Below, one piece after another: positions 12,012 to 22,969 of a stretch of DNA of 64,000 bases; position 1 is the stretch's first letter, and every line of letters begins with the position of its first letter. Source of the DNA: Sycobia sp. Sy_11. Lineage: Eukaryota > Arthropoda > Insecta > Hymenoptera > Epichrysomallidae. The stretch spans positions 127,501 to 191,500 of the forward strand of contig JACCIC010000349.1 in assembly GCA_018907035.1 (NCBI GenBank), read 5' to 3'. A model generated the notes under the pieces. The model saw only the letters and a program-made list of their open reading frames with translations, was not told the DNA's origin and did no database searches. The position numbers and the translations under genes are program-made.

Positions 12012-12598
12012 TCGACTGTTTTTAATTAAATTAATAAATATTTTTATCGGCCTTACAGTCTTTATAATATCCTACATTAGCTAAAATAATGACAGTCAGA
12101 CTGTCCTTGTTTATTATCATCCCCGTAGAATCTGAAGTAAAACTTATTACTACAATAAATTATATCAGAAAATTAAAAATAAAAATAAAAATACAAGAAT
12201 AAGTAAAAGAAAAAAATAATAAAAGTACTGTTTTGTTCTAAAGTTTAGTTCCTGAGGATGAACCGTAGCGGTTCGAAACGTCAAACAAGAAGGTAAATCT
12301 AAATTTAAGGTGATGGGAGCAGTCAGGTTCTCCTTTACTAACATAGAATAGTACTTTCATTATTTTTTTATTTTACTTATTATTGTATTTTTATTTTTAT
12401 TTTTATTTTATTGTTAGGTTTATTTTATATTTATTTTTAATTTTCTGATATAATTTATTGTAGTAAAAGTTTTATTTCAGATTCTACGGGGGTGATCATA
12501 AACAAGGATAGTCTGACTGCCATTATTTTAGCTAATATATGATATTATAAAGATTGTAAGAGCGATAAAAATATTTATTAATTTTATTTTAATACGAC
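12012..12598. mobile_element. Foldback (inverted-repeat) element, Penelope-like debris
   Basis: The left arm (about 12012-12255) and right arm (about 12323-12598) are inverted copies. In 12034-12180 about nine of ten bases agree by eye with the reverse complement of 12421-12578. The right arm carries an extra AT-rich stretch of about 40 bp. The unpaired centre of about 70 nt contains a hammerhead-like motif and no open frame. Inverted terminal copies and a hammerhead motif are features of Penelope-like retroelements and some non-autonomous derivatives, so I infer a truncated, inverted arrangement. No reverse transcriptase or GIY-YIG coding is present and I could not define target-site duplications. 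A different foldback transposon is possible. Confidence 0.55.
12252..12282 (+). ncRNA. Hammerhead-ribozyme-like motif
   Basis: Core CTGAGGA (12252-12258), one extra T, a 6-bp stem GAACCG/CGGTTC (12260-12265 with 12269-12274) closed by loop TAG, then GAAAC and GTC (12275-12282). Order and spacing match the hammerhead core CUGANGA, stem II, GAAAC and a GUC cleavage triplet with a minimal stem III. The single extra T after the first core block departs from the canonical core and could abolish cleavage. No flanking stem I is obvious. Confidence 0.45.
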
Positions 12599-12599
12599 T

Positions 12600-13110
12600 G
12601 TATCGTTTAGTAAAGTTATAGATAAGAAAATCTCTCTAAAACTTTCTTTGGCATGTAAAATAAAGGAGTAAAACTGAGCTTGCAATATGCAATATTATAA
12701 AAAGACTTAATTTGAAATAAATTCTACAGAAATATTTGAAAATAAAGAAGCCATAGTGACGAAGACATGTTCTAATAAGTCAGTATTGAAATTTATTTTG
12801 AGTTTACTTAAAAAAAATAAATAAAAAAAGCTATGACAAATGCATCGTTTACGAGTAGTTAATCTCTGTGTCTAGGCATCCGAAAATGTACTTATTAAAT
12901 TGCATGGCCTTGAATTATTGTAAATTTTTCCATTAAAAAATATATTAATAAAGAATAGTCAAAAATCGTAAATAGCTAGAACAAATAATAGTAAATAATC
13001 GTGCCGTCGCCTCTGCCCGGTGGCGATATTGACGGGTCATCGAGTCAAATTGATTTACTAAGGAAAAAATAATCAATCTACCTCCCTCTTGCGCTTTATC
13101 CCGAGCGCCG
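12600..13110. other. AT-rich unique DNA
   Basis: No gene seen. An AT-rich tail after the foldback element changes to moderate GC near 13000. Confidence 0.5.
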
Positions 13111-13111
13111 T

Positions 13112-13114
<3 letters not shown>

Positions 13115-13155
<41 letters not shown>

Positions 13156-13235
13156 GAAGAAGCTCGTCTGGCGGCAACCAGTCGACCATCCCCCTCCCTC
13201 TTGAGCCGTCTCTCTCTCACAGCCAGAGTGGTTGA

Positions 13236-13266
<31 letters not shown>
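13115..13266. repeat. (CT)n ... (GA)n complementary pair
   Basis: CT at 13115-13153 and GA at 13240-13266 flank 86 bp. The two tracts can pair with each other as a foldback. Confidence 0.95.
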
Positions 13267-13610
13267 GCGTGCAGGTGAGGGTAGTTAGTATCCCGAGAGT
13301 AGATATCAGGATTCGATCGTGCGCCGGCCGTGTAGCTGAGGCCGAGCCAGTAGCGGCCTCGCCAATGTTTGCTTCCTAGCGCCCCGCGTACCACCACCCC
13401 TCCCCCCCGCCGCCGCGCGGTTGCACAGCGCTCTATATGCCATCTACTCTCGCCTATATACGCGTGTGTGTATATGCAGCTAGCATTCGATGCATTAGGC
13501 AGACATCGCTGCGTGCACCGGCGCCGTGCGCTACATCATACCCGTGCACATCTCTCTCGCACGCCCTCTTGCTCCCTCTGTCTCTCTTTCTCTTGCGTGC
13601 GTGCACGTAA

Positions 13611-13611
13611 G

Positions 13612-13642
<31 letters not shown>

Positions 13643-14057
13643 GCATGGACACACATAGTTACGATTTATCAACCCTTATTTCATATTCGCTCGGCGAGGA
13701 ATGGCTAGGATAGCTGCAACGCGGAGGTTTGAAAATCCATTGAGCGACCATCCACCACCACCACCACCCCCACCCCTTTACAGCGCCCGATACGCGGCCG
13801 ATTTAAAGTATATCAGGTGCATTAATCCTAATGACGAATGAAAAAGAAAAAAAAAAAAATCTCATCTCTCAGAGCGCTCTCGCTCGCGGTCATTGCCCCC
13901 TTGGTATTTTTTCCGCACCCCTCGCGCCCATCCCTCGCTTTTTTTTCCTTCCCTTTTTCTTCTTTCTCCCTACACTCACGCCCCCCCCCACTATCGGCGG
14001 TCGGCTCGTCTTTTTCGGTGCTGCCTTTTCTCTCTGCACGCATTCACACACACATAC

Positions 14058-14118
<61 letters not shown>
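13611..14118. repeat. (CG/CA)n and long (CT)n
   Basis: An alternating CG-CA tract (13611-13643) and a 58-bp CT tract (14061-14118) that leads into a CAG at 14132-14134. Confidence 0.95.
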
Positions 14119-14122
<4 letters not shown>

Positions 14123-14222
14123 ACGGGCTCTCAGGTGTAATTAAACATTTTCATCGATTTCTGGAAAATTAAAAGCAATTCCCCGATTATGGCGGAATAC
14201 TATGTGCACGCGCGGCCGACGG

Positions 14223-14241
14223 ATATATATATATATATATA
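14223..14241. repeat. Short (TA)n
   Basis: A 19-bp TA tract. Confidence 0.9.
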
Positions 14242-14790
14242 CTTATATTCTCGACGGAGTGATTTAGCGAGGATCGGAACGGCCGAGTGGGGTTGTGGAG
14301 AAAAATGAAGTATAGGAGAGAGGGCGGGGGGAGGGGGGGGTACGAGGAACCAGTACTGCAGAGAGTGACATAAAGTAGCGCGAGGGGGATGGACGGCGGG
14401 GCGGGGGGCTGGGGTCGGGCGAGAAAGGGAAATGTATGTGGGGAGTATGCGAAATCCGAGGGAACGCCAGGCGTACGCGCTGCATGTACGAGTGGAGTGC
14501 AAACATTGCGCGGACGATAATGTGAGCACGCTCGATTCTCTCCTCCTCCCCCCACCACCTTCACTCGGTCCCCCACAACGATCTGTGCAGCGACGGTTTT
14601 TCTATCGCCTCTCTCCTTCTCCATCTCGATGGAGATTTTGCTCTTTCCTATACAATTTCCTCCCTCGGCGCTGTCTTCCTTCCATTGTTAACTATTTTCT
14701 CTATTTGTCCGCTTCCCTCGTCCTCTGTCTCGGATATTTCCAACCCTCTGTCTCTCATACTCCTTACGTAATATTATCATTGTTATTTCT

Positions 14791-14830
14791 ATTGTTGCCG
14801 TTGTTGTTGTTATTGTTGTTGTTGTTGTTT
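14791..14830. repeat. (GTT)n-rich repeat
   Basis: GTT units with single-base variants, giving Leu-, Val- or Asn-rich frames on the two strands. Confidence 0.92.
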
Positions 14831-16397
14831 TTATTTAAATTATTATTACAATTCTTTACTTCGCCAATTCGCAGCTGTACCGACAAACGGACCAGCGACA
14901 GTTCACGCGCAGAATTGCCGGATAGCCCGGCGACGGCGCGAGCGCATACGTCACGAGTTCGCGCATCGAAACGTAATAATTTACGTCGCTTAGGCACGTA
15001 GCAGCTGTCCCGGAGCTGCCGACCGACCGTATTTATGCCGGGGGCAAGCGCCGCAGCGAGAGTGGATCCCGCGCCCACCCAGCGAACGAGCGAGAGTAAC
15101 GAGGCACCGATCCGTCCGCCCTTCGCATCGAGCATTCGTCAAAGACGCCACCGATTTATGTTTATATATATATAGATATAGGTAATAATTCGACCGCCCC
15201 GACGTAATTGACAGTTCTTTGCGACGCGCTTCTAATACAACGGACGAAATTCAAGCCTAAAAAGTATTTACTCGACGATATTATTATAATCGCGCACTAA
15301 ATTACAATGTGTTAACGGTCCCGCTGCCCGAGCTAGAGGGATAAGCATAAGGGCGAGGCAACGGCGAAACAGGTGAGCCGAGACGGTTGCAACGAAGCAC
15401 GATTATAAGTGAAATATTAATGCGTTCTATTAAAATGCCAATGAAGTCCAATTGTAAAATGAAAAGTTTCTTGCTCGTCAGGGCGCCGCCTACTGTACGG
15501 CCGCTGGTACACTCGTCGGCCAAGCCTCGATCGCCACGCGACCACGCGTTCAGCGCGAAACATAAATCGTGCCATGGCTTGTTTCGTCGATCGGTCGAAA
15601 AAAAAACCAAAAAAAAACAACAAGAGCAAGCGGGTCTTTCGAATCTTTGCGAAAGCGCCCTAGCGAGTCGAGCGACTCGCGCAACGCGCAACCACCCTCA
15701 ATTCATCGTTCGCTAGTCGGAGCAGGTTGTTCCGACCGTAATGACCTCATTATACGCGTCTAAATTCAACGGGCGAAATATCATAAACCAAGTTCCATCT
15801 ATGTAATAATCGAGTAAGGCTTTTAATAATAATATTTCTTTTCTTCGGTCGTTTCAACTTATTAAATCGCTTATAAATCGAAGGAGGGTGGTCAGGACGC
15901 GAGAATAACAAAGATACGTACTAAATGGAGCTTGTAAAAATATTATTGGGAAAGAGGGCGACGGTACAAATACGTATATATATAAATGCATACACACATA
16001 CACACATACATACACACATATATAATGCAGAGATAATTCTTTCAATAATTCTGGCAAGATAATAATGTATATTTGCAGCGACGGTTATAAGCCCGAGAAA
16101 ATAATTGCAAATCTGTTAATATGATGTAATTAACGAAAAGACGAAACTGAAATTTTGACGAAATTATCTTATATCTATATGTTTATATACGGGCACGCGG
16201 GGCGAGATATCGCGGGATCGCATGCATAGACGGGCAGACACCAGAGATACATATATACAGATGTTTATTGATATATTTCTTGGAGGTTCATTAATTATCA
16301 CGAGACACGAGAGTATTGCATAAAAATTCCGAGCTCGGGCGATTATCGGCCCCGCGTGTTATATATTCGGGGGGCAAAATGCGGACCTTGGCGTCGA

Positions 16398-16697
16398 GGG
16401 GGGGGGGGCTGGGAGAGGTGCGGCAGAGCACGAGAAAAAGAAGAAATGGCGCGGCGCTCTCCCCCCCCCTTCCCCGCGGCAAATAGAATATACGTATACA
16501 ATAATATAATTGATTTGCTCGCCCGGCCAAAGAGTCGTCCATATAGCGTTGACATCGATGAATTATTCACGAGCGTAACGTATAGATATAGACGGTCGAG
16601 TGCTGTGTACGGATAGAGAGAGAGGGAGAGAGAGGGAGAGAGAGAGAAAGAAAGACAAAAAGCGAGATTCCTCCGCCGCTCGATTCCTAATCTTAGA

Positions 16698-16750
<53 letters not shown>

Positions 16751-16885
16751 GTGCACGCGCTTTAACTCGGTGTAAAAAAGGCGAGAGAATATCAGCCGGC
16801 CGCTGTTATATCAAGACGAAGCTGACCGACAAAAGGGACAACATCATGGGTAAGATTGATTTTCTCTTTCTCTCTCTCTCCCTTC

Positions 16886-16939
<54 letters not shown>
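16398..16939. repeat. G11 run, (GA)n, (TA)n and (CT)n cluster
   Basis: G11 at 16398-16408, GA at 16615-16650, TA at 16699-16747 and a 77-bp CT-rich tract at 16863-16939. Confidence 0.95.
16795..16849 (+). other. Candidate coding exon with a GTAAG donor
   Basis: The sequence after an AG in 16780-16795 is open in the frame that reads CYIKTKLTDKRDNIM and ends at a good donor, ATGG|GTAAGA (GT at 16850). The amino-acid mix is ordinary rather than repeat-derived. The upstream acceptor is weak because no pyrimidine tract precedes it. It could instead be the end of a 5' exon, or chance. I do not recognise a protein. Confidence 0.2.
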
Positions 16940-16942
<3 letters not shown>

Positions 16943-17048
16943 TCGCTCGCTCAATATAATCATCGATCGAGAGAACGTAATTATAGCCAATCTCAGGTTT
17001 ATTCTTGCTGGCTAGATGATTATATTTCACTAAAAATTACGTCTATGC

Positions 17049-17051
<3 letters not shown>

Positions 17052-17108
<57 letters not shown>

Positions 17109-17397
17109 GGACATACGTGTACATATAATATTTAAGTTGGATTCGGTCGTTATGTAGCTTTGTCAACGGGTAATCATAATTTTTTATGCATGTGTATATG
17201 GACGTATATTCCTCGCTCACCTTGTTAAGAAATCGATAATATAAATGCGAAATACGCGTGTAAATATTAAGGCATTAAATTATTATATTATCAATTTCTC
17301 GCATTTATTCTGCTTAACCTACTAAGGGTGTTTAATGCGCGATATACGAAGAAACGAATCGTGTGTTATATGAAATTATGGGCCTGTGTGCGGTCTC

Positions 17398-17465
<68 letters not shown>
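17052..17465. repeat. (TA)n and (GA)n
   Basis: A TA tract of about 58 bp (17052-17109, one G interruption) and a 63-bp GA tract (17403-17465). Confidence 0.96.
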
Positions 17466-17466
<1 letters not shown>

Positions 17467-17722
17467 AAGAGAAACCAATAATTTAATGTTTAGTATTATT
17501 TATTGGTATTATTTATATAGTACGAAGGAATTGCTTCAGGGTTCGCTCGACGAGTTGAATATAAAAAAAAACGCCGCTGTACAACTTTTATCGATTAATA
17601 ATTCATCGAATAATTGTATTTACTGACGTCCATTGATTCTCTCAGAACAGAAAGTTCGATGTGCATTTTTCTTAGAATTACAGCATATGTAAACTTTAGT
17701 TTCTTCCTCTCTAGCATTCTCT

Positions 17723-17730
<8 letters not shown>

Positions 17731-17753
<23 letters not shown>

Positions 17754-18218
17754 TGCTTTCTCTCCCGCGCACCTTGCGGAACCCGTCCCACCTCCCCCCT
17801 TCCAGCGCAGTTTACTTGCCTGCGCATGTAGTTCCTTACAATTTAAAATCCAACAATTTAAATTATATCGCTGGCGAGAGTCGCTCGAGCTATTATATGC
17901 GAAACTAGAAGTTTGTTTAATCGACCTTAGCAAAATACACGGTGTTTCATGAAAAGCCACCATACTCCCCCCCTCCCCGCCCTCTACCCACCTCGTCACC
18001 CTCTCCGACAATGGTTATAATTGAGTATAAAGTGCATTGAAAGAGGGAGGGGGAGGAGAGAGAGAGAGAGAGAGAGAGATAGAGAGAGGCGCGGTCGAAA
18101 GATGAAACTTCTTTGAGTCAGGCCGGAAAATAATAATATATGCGATTGCGGAGTATACGAGCGCGGACGTGGAAAAGCGAGGCGGGCGACGGGGAAAGAA
18201 TGCTTCGACAAACAGCGA

Positions 18219-18256
<38 letters not shown>

Positions 18257-18258
18257 GA
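17731..18258. repeat. (CT)n and two (GA)n tracts
   Basis: CT at 17731-17753 after a C8 run, and GA at 18054-18088 and 18222-18258. Confidence 0.94.
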
Positions 18259-18515
18259 GCGAATGAGAGGCACGAGGGGCGTATAAGCGACTGGATTTTA
18301 CATCGTGCAATTGAATTTCGTATACGTGCGTATTGCGCGTGGACGGCGATTATTGCCGACCGTTCGCTTATACTAAAAATGTAACGGGGATTGATCGCGC
18401 GGACGTTATACTCGCATTTGGAATTATAAGTATAGTAAAATATTGTAAATATTTCGAGATCTGCGCGCGCGGTTATTGACTTATACATTTTGTGTTTACG
18501 TATATTTATATTATA

Positions 18516-18582
18516 CACGTATACGCACACGCGGGCGCGCGCGTACACAAACATACACACACACGCGCGCGCGCGCGCGCAC
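18516..18582. repeat. Alternating CG/CA tract
   Basis: Purine-pyrimidine alternation with CA and CG units, including a (CG)8-like run. Z-DNA-prone. Confidence 0.9.
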
Positions 18583-19401
18583 GCTGAAATACTGTCTAAT
18601 AAATCTGGCAAGTCGGAGGCATATTAAATACAATAATTTTAAAGTCTAATGCTATCTGTAAATCCGAATAAATGTTTTATGCAAAACAGGTGAAACTAAT
18701 TCCGAATTTTACTTATGAAATAAATCATATATATATACGAACGAATACCAAAAACTTACGTTAACATTAAAATTTATTCAGCAGTTTGAAAAAAAAATTT
18801 TCTATACATACAGAATTGGTATTTAGCATACTGACGATTATATTATAAGGAACCGTATAATAAGGAAAAAAAAAAGGAAAAAAGGAATTACAAAGGCATA
18901 TTTGACCTCTAAAATCACGGGCGCGCACTGAGCGAAGTCGACATTGCTTTAATGAATTTGAGATGTAATTTAAAGGGAGAGAAGGAAGAAATTCAAGAAA
19001 AATTTTTTATATTTCACACCGCGTTCGGGGAATCTCTGAGTCGGTCGTTCAACTCCTCCCCCCCCCCCTTATGGATCGCTCGCGGATCGATACAAAATTT
19101 TTTCTTTACCTGCATCAAATATAGTTCGTATTATCAAAATGTTATTACAGGCGCGCTGGAATGAAAACTAATTGTTACGAGTAACCTCTTATTATTGCAT
19201 TCCGACGTTAATAAATTTCGAAACAAACACGTTAATGCCCCTCGTCTTCGAGAAAATGGATAAATCATTTTTTTTTTCTCCACGCAAAGAAGAATCCGAG
19301 CCTCGATTCATATAATCACAAAATATTTTTCAATAAATTCACATTAAATTAATTTTATTGCTGAATATGTTAGCAGTAAGATGGGCGTCGGCCAATAAGA
19401 A

Positions 19402-19406
<5 letters not shown>

Positions 19407-19457
<51 letters not shown>
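19407..19457. repeat. (TA)n
   Basis: A 51-bp TA tract. Confidence 0.97.
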
Positions 19458-19461
<4 letters not shown>

Positions 19462-20075
19462 TGTATGCGAAAAAAGGCGAAATGAACATGCATCATGCTT
19501 CCATTAATGACAGAATGAATACGTGATATTTCGTTCTTAAAGTATCGAGGCGATTCCAGTAGAAACCCATAAATTTACGCACACATATTCTAAAAGTTAT
19601 TGTAAAATATTAATAAAAGCGCAAATTAGATTTTGTCGAGGCGAATAAAGTTGTTTTGAAATTTTTTAATTATAATAAAACAACCACACATAGGCAAATA
19701 AGAATAATAATTTAAATTGCAATATAAAATTAATTAAAAACACGCGCAATGGAATTAGCGAAACAACATAATGTAATAATTATTAAAAATTCATTTAGTA
19801 TAGTTTCGCAATGTGCAGTTTTCTATTCGATATTAATTAATTTTTCACAATGAGAACTTTTTAATTTATTACGCTTTAATATTCATATAAAAGTAACGAA
19901 TGGAGCTTGGAATATTATATCAGGCGTTCGATATACATATCCGAGAGATACTAATTAGAATATCTAATTTCAAGGTGTATACTTATGTCAAAATAATAAT
20001 CTTCAATTGCTGTAGGAAAATGCATTTTGCTTTAGATTTACCCATGCATTATTAATGGACTAATGCATAGGCATT

Positions 20076-20081
<6 letters not shown>

Positions 20082-20152
<71 letters not shown>

Positions 20153-20173
20153 TGTATGTATGTATGTATGTAC
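20082..20173. repeat. (TA)n joined to (TGTA)n
   Basis: The TA tract (20082-20125) passes directly into 12 units of TGTA (20126-20173), a compound microsatellite. Confidence 0.97.
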
Positions 20174-20426
20174 ATAGACCGTATATGTAAAGGTAGCATT
20201 TTCCATTCTATCCGCCTCGGAAGTTTGATCAATTAAAATTTATTCCCTCGATCTCGGCTTTATGTATTTTATATTATAAACGATATAGCCCCGACTGTTA
20301 CATGTATTTCTAGTGTATTTTTTATAATATACATTTGCCCATCGATTTCTCCCTCGACTTTCCATTGATCGTTATCGCCGACCGAACGAGACGGGGCAGA
20401 GTCCGTCTTTGGAAGAAGGTAGCGTC

Positions 20427-20438
20427 GGGGGGGGGGGG
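20427..20438. repeat. G12 homopolymer
   Basis: An uninterrupted run of 12 G. Confidence 0.97.
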
Positions 20439-20563
20439 CGATCAAGCGATTATGGAAAAAGAAATCGACTCGAGCGGAAAGAATCAATCGCTATACGCGC
20501 GTGGTCTCGTGCATTATTTCCCCAATGTTCGTCACTTCCATATAGCCCGAGAGAAAGAAAGTC

Positions 20564-20564
20564 G

Positions 20565-20599
<35 letters not shown>

Positions 20600-20870
20600 C
20601 GTGCGTGCGTGTGTGTGCGTGTGTGTGCGCGTGCGTGCGTGTGTGTAGAAAAGAGAGAGACAGAGATAGAGAGAGAGAATGCAAGGAAAGCGAAAAGGCT
20701 CAGCAGGCGCAAAAAAACCTTTGCGTGCAGACAGGTGTCTTTGTCTCTGTGTATATGTGGCTTTGTATATATGTGTGCGCTCACCCTGTACGGGGAGCTC
20801 TTCTCTTCGACAACCGCGCGTATGGCGTCGCTCCACACATACGCACACATTGACACACACACACACACAC

Positions 20871-20949
<79 letters not shown>
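20564..20949. repeat. Inverted (GT/GC)n and (CA/CG)n pair
   Basis: GT with CG interruptions at 20564-20646 and CA with a CG segment at 20852-20949. The arms are complementary and flank about 205 bp of CpG-rich DNA. They account for the long Cys-Val and His-Thr frames on both strands. Confidence 0.95.
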
Positions 20950-20952
<3 letters not shown>

Positions 20953-20954
20953 GA

Positions 20955-22010
20955 AGGTAACCTAATAGTAGCCGTGCGCTACCGGCGACTTCGTACCCTT
21001 TACCAACGACAGTTATCAATGATTCATATTTAATTGTATAGAGCCAACGACCAGTATTATTCCCCGCGCGCCGGTGGCGTGCTGACGTGTCCGCTTGAAT
21101 TATACCGGCAAAGAGTGAGACCGACAGAGAGAGAGAGAGTAACCGAAAGAGTCTACGAGGTAACGTTACAGAGATATACAACTACCCACCGTTATAAGAT
21201 TGAATGATTCATTGTTGCGATTACAGTACAACAAAACCCCCGTCACTTACAACAACATCAACAACATTATAAGAATAATTAAAACAGCAACAACATCATC
21301 AGATGTTACGGCAACGAGCGAACGAGCGAACCAGGGGGATACATGCTTGCTTCGGAAGCAGGAGGCGAGAAAAGTTTCTTTTGCCTCCGCCGCACCCGCC
21401 CCCTCCCCCAACCGCGCGCCCCACCCCGACCATCCCTCAAACCCGCACGCCCGCTCCTCGTCGCTCGGGTACGCGCCCGCGCGTCCGCGCCAGCGCCGAC
21501 CCACCCACGGCGCAGCTGCCGCGAACATTTGTTTTAATGCAATAACGCCATGATTGATGCGATGTGCAATGGATAATGGAATTACGAAGCCGGCGTATTC
21601 GCCCGGATATTATGCAGTTCAATGTCGGGCGCCGCTCTATTATTAATAATGGTATTAATACGATTTTCTCATGCAGCACTTGAATTGAATTCCTGATTGG
21701 AATTGTCCTTTTACGCCGAGGGCCCCGACCCTCTTCCTCCCACTCCCTCCTCCCCTGCCGCGCGCCACCGCCGCCGCCCCGCGGCCTCATGAAATTTTCA
21801 GTAAGCAGCGCGGGGGCTCCAGACCACCGCTGGACGGCCGCCGCCGCCGCCGCCGCCGCCTCCTCGCCGCATCTCCAGGTCGGGGAGAGAGCTCATGAGC
21901 TCGTCGGGTTCGAGCTGTGAGGTCGGGAGTCGACGAGCTTCTCTCGCCGAGGGTTGGAGCTGCGGTGAACCGACGGGGGGAGGGAGGTGACATCGATCAG
22001 CGAAAGAGAA
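20955..22010. other. CpG-rich block
   Basis: High-GC DNA with a (GCC)n tract and Pro/Arg-rich frames on both strands (21200-21553 plus, 21247-21528 minus) that are not recognisable. 21530-21700 is more AT-rich. Confidence 0.45.
21836..21861. repeat. (GCC)n trinucleotide repeat
   Basis: About eight GCC units in CpG-rich context. Confidence 0.94.
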
Positions 22011-22090
22011 TATGATAGAGAGCGAGAGAGAGAGAGAAGCGAAAGAAGGGGGAGGGGGGAAGAGGGAGACCGAGAGGGATAGAAAGAGAA
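22011..22090. repeat. Purine-rich left flank of the AT-rich island
   Basis: A GA- and GGA-rich tract ending in GATAGA, AGACAGATA and GATAGACG motifs. The right flank of the island (24781-24846) has the same kind of sequence, including AGATAGACAGAC. Confidence 0.85.
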
Positions 22091-22602
22091 ATAAGACTAT
22101 AAGTAGACAGATAAATAGATAGACGTATAAAAAGATGCAAAAATATAATGCACTTTCATAAAATAATATAATAGTGTAAAAATATTAAATGAATAATTGT
22201 TCCTATTTTTCATAGAGATGGGTTCATCAAGTCCTTAATATACAATGAACAAATTCAAGTCTATAAAATATTAAATGCTATGAAATGTGACAGTAAGTCA
22301 ATCTTAATCAATACAGAGATAGCGAGCAACAATATTATAACCGAAAACTTAGGTAAAATAATACAATTTAAGTATATAAATATCAGATATACGTTCATCA
22401 ATGAATGATCTGCAAATCACATCCAGTTGTTCATTCGAGCATTTAAATCAGTCATCTCTGAAATTCAAACAAATATAAAATTGAAACTAGGTGTATATGG
22501 AACAGTATAAATTACTAAAATGACACGAGCGCATTAACAAAGTTGGAGGAGACGAATCTGCATTGCTGATTTGCACCTACTGAGATACGGAAATAAAAAA
22601 TC

Positions 22603-22722
22603 TCAGCTGGAAAACTGTTTGTATTGAGATCTTCCAGTCCCAATATGTGTCAAGGAAAAAACTTCTTCTTTCTTTGTTGTGTTTTCTTTCAACGGGCCTA
22701 TAACGATGGGAATCCTAGACAT
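22603..22722 (-). CDS. Small open frame of 39 codons in the island
   Basis: It runs from ATG at 22722 to TGA at 22603. It starts MSRIPIVIGPLK and is Lys/Glu/Ser-rich afterwards, with no repeat bias. It lies about 250 bp beyond the end of the larger broken frame on the same strand. It could be a separate small gene, an exon or a decayed piece of one gene. Function unknown. Confidence 0.25.
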   Translation of the reverse strand: MSRIPIVIGPLKENTTKKEEVFSLTHIGTGRSQYKQFSS

Positions 22723-22969
22723 ATAATAATTAGCAAATTGTCGATTTGTCCAACAGTTTCAATAAATCCCAACAAAACGTAAATACAAAGTAAATGTCGT
22801 TCTAGTATGGATTCATATTAATTGAAACGCAAGATTACTTCGGTTAGGTCAAAATGACAAGTTGTTTCTTACATAAAAAATAAGAATGTATCCACAAAAT
22901 AGTAAACGAGGATAATTGTATAAGAGACAGGTACTCTTAGAACGGACAAAGCATATTGAAATAATACGA

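Larger units (their letters stand above)
13270..16260. other. Mixed CpG-rich and AT-rich unique DNA
   Basis: 13300-15140 is CpG-rich with C runs and overlapping low-information frames. 15140-16260 is more AT-rich. The frames around 15302-15763 on both strands are not recognisable proteins. No RNA gene seen. Confidence 0.45.
16262..18600. other. Microsatellite-rich mixed DNA
   Basis: Unique segments of 100-300 bp separate microsatellites. 17110-17400 contains a short imperfect inverted repeat. A possible exon ending at 16849 is listed separately. No recognised gene. Confidence 0.45.
18600..20420. other. AT-rich intron-like DNA
   Basis: AT-rich unique DNA with stops in all frames except a 70-codon frame (18952-19164, plus) that I do not recognise. 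It contains the TA and TGTA repeats. Confidence 0.55.

Noticed and set aside
12260..12290. GGTTCGAAAC as a tRNA B-box
   Set aside because: No A-box or cloverleaf around it. The sequence fits the hammerhead-like motif better.
14117..14140. Acceptor-like CT tract and CAG followed by GTGTAA as a third recursive splice site
   Set aside because: The donor half is poor and the pyrimidine tract is a microsatellite.
19100..19120. Minus-strand CAG|GTAAAG as another ratchet site
   Set aside because: No convincing polypyrimidine tract precedes it. The same applies to the site at 40935.
20126..20173. Regular short repeats as a possible CRISPR array
   Set aside because: The units are 4-bp tandem repeats with no spacers, in eukaryotic DNA.
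20450..21181. A 243-codon minus-strand frame and companions rich in Cys-Val and His-Thr
   Set aside because: The frame is held open by the GT and CA microsatellites; the non-repeat parts show no domain.
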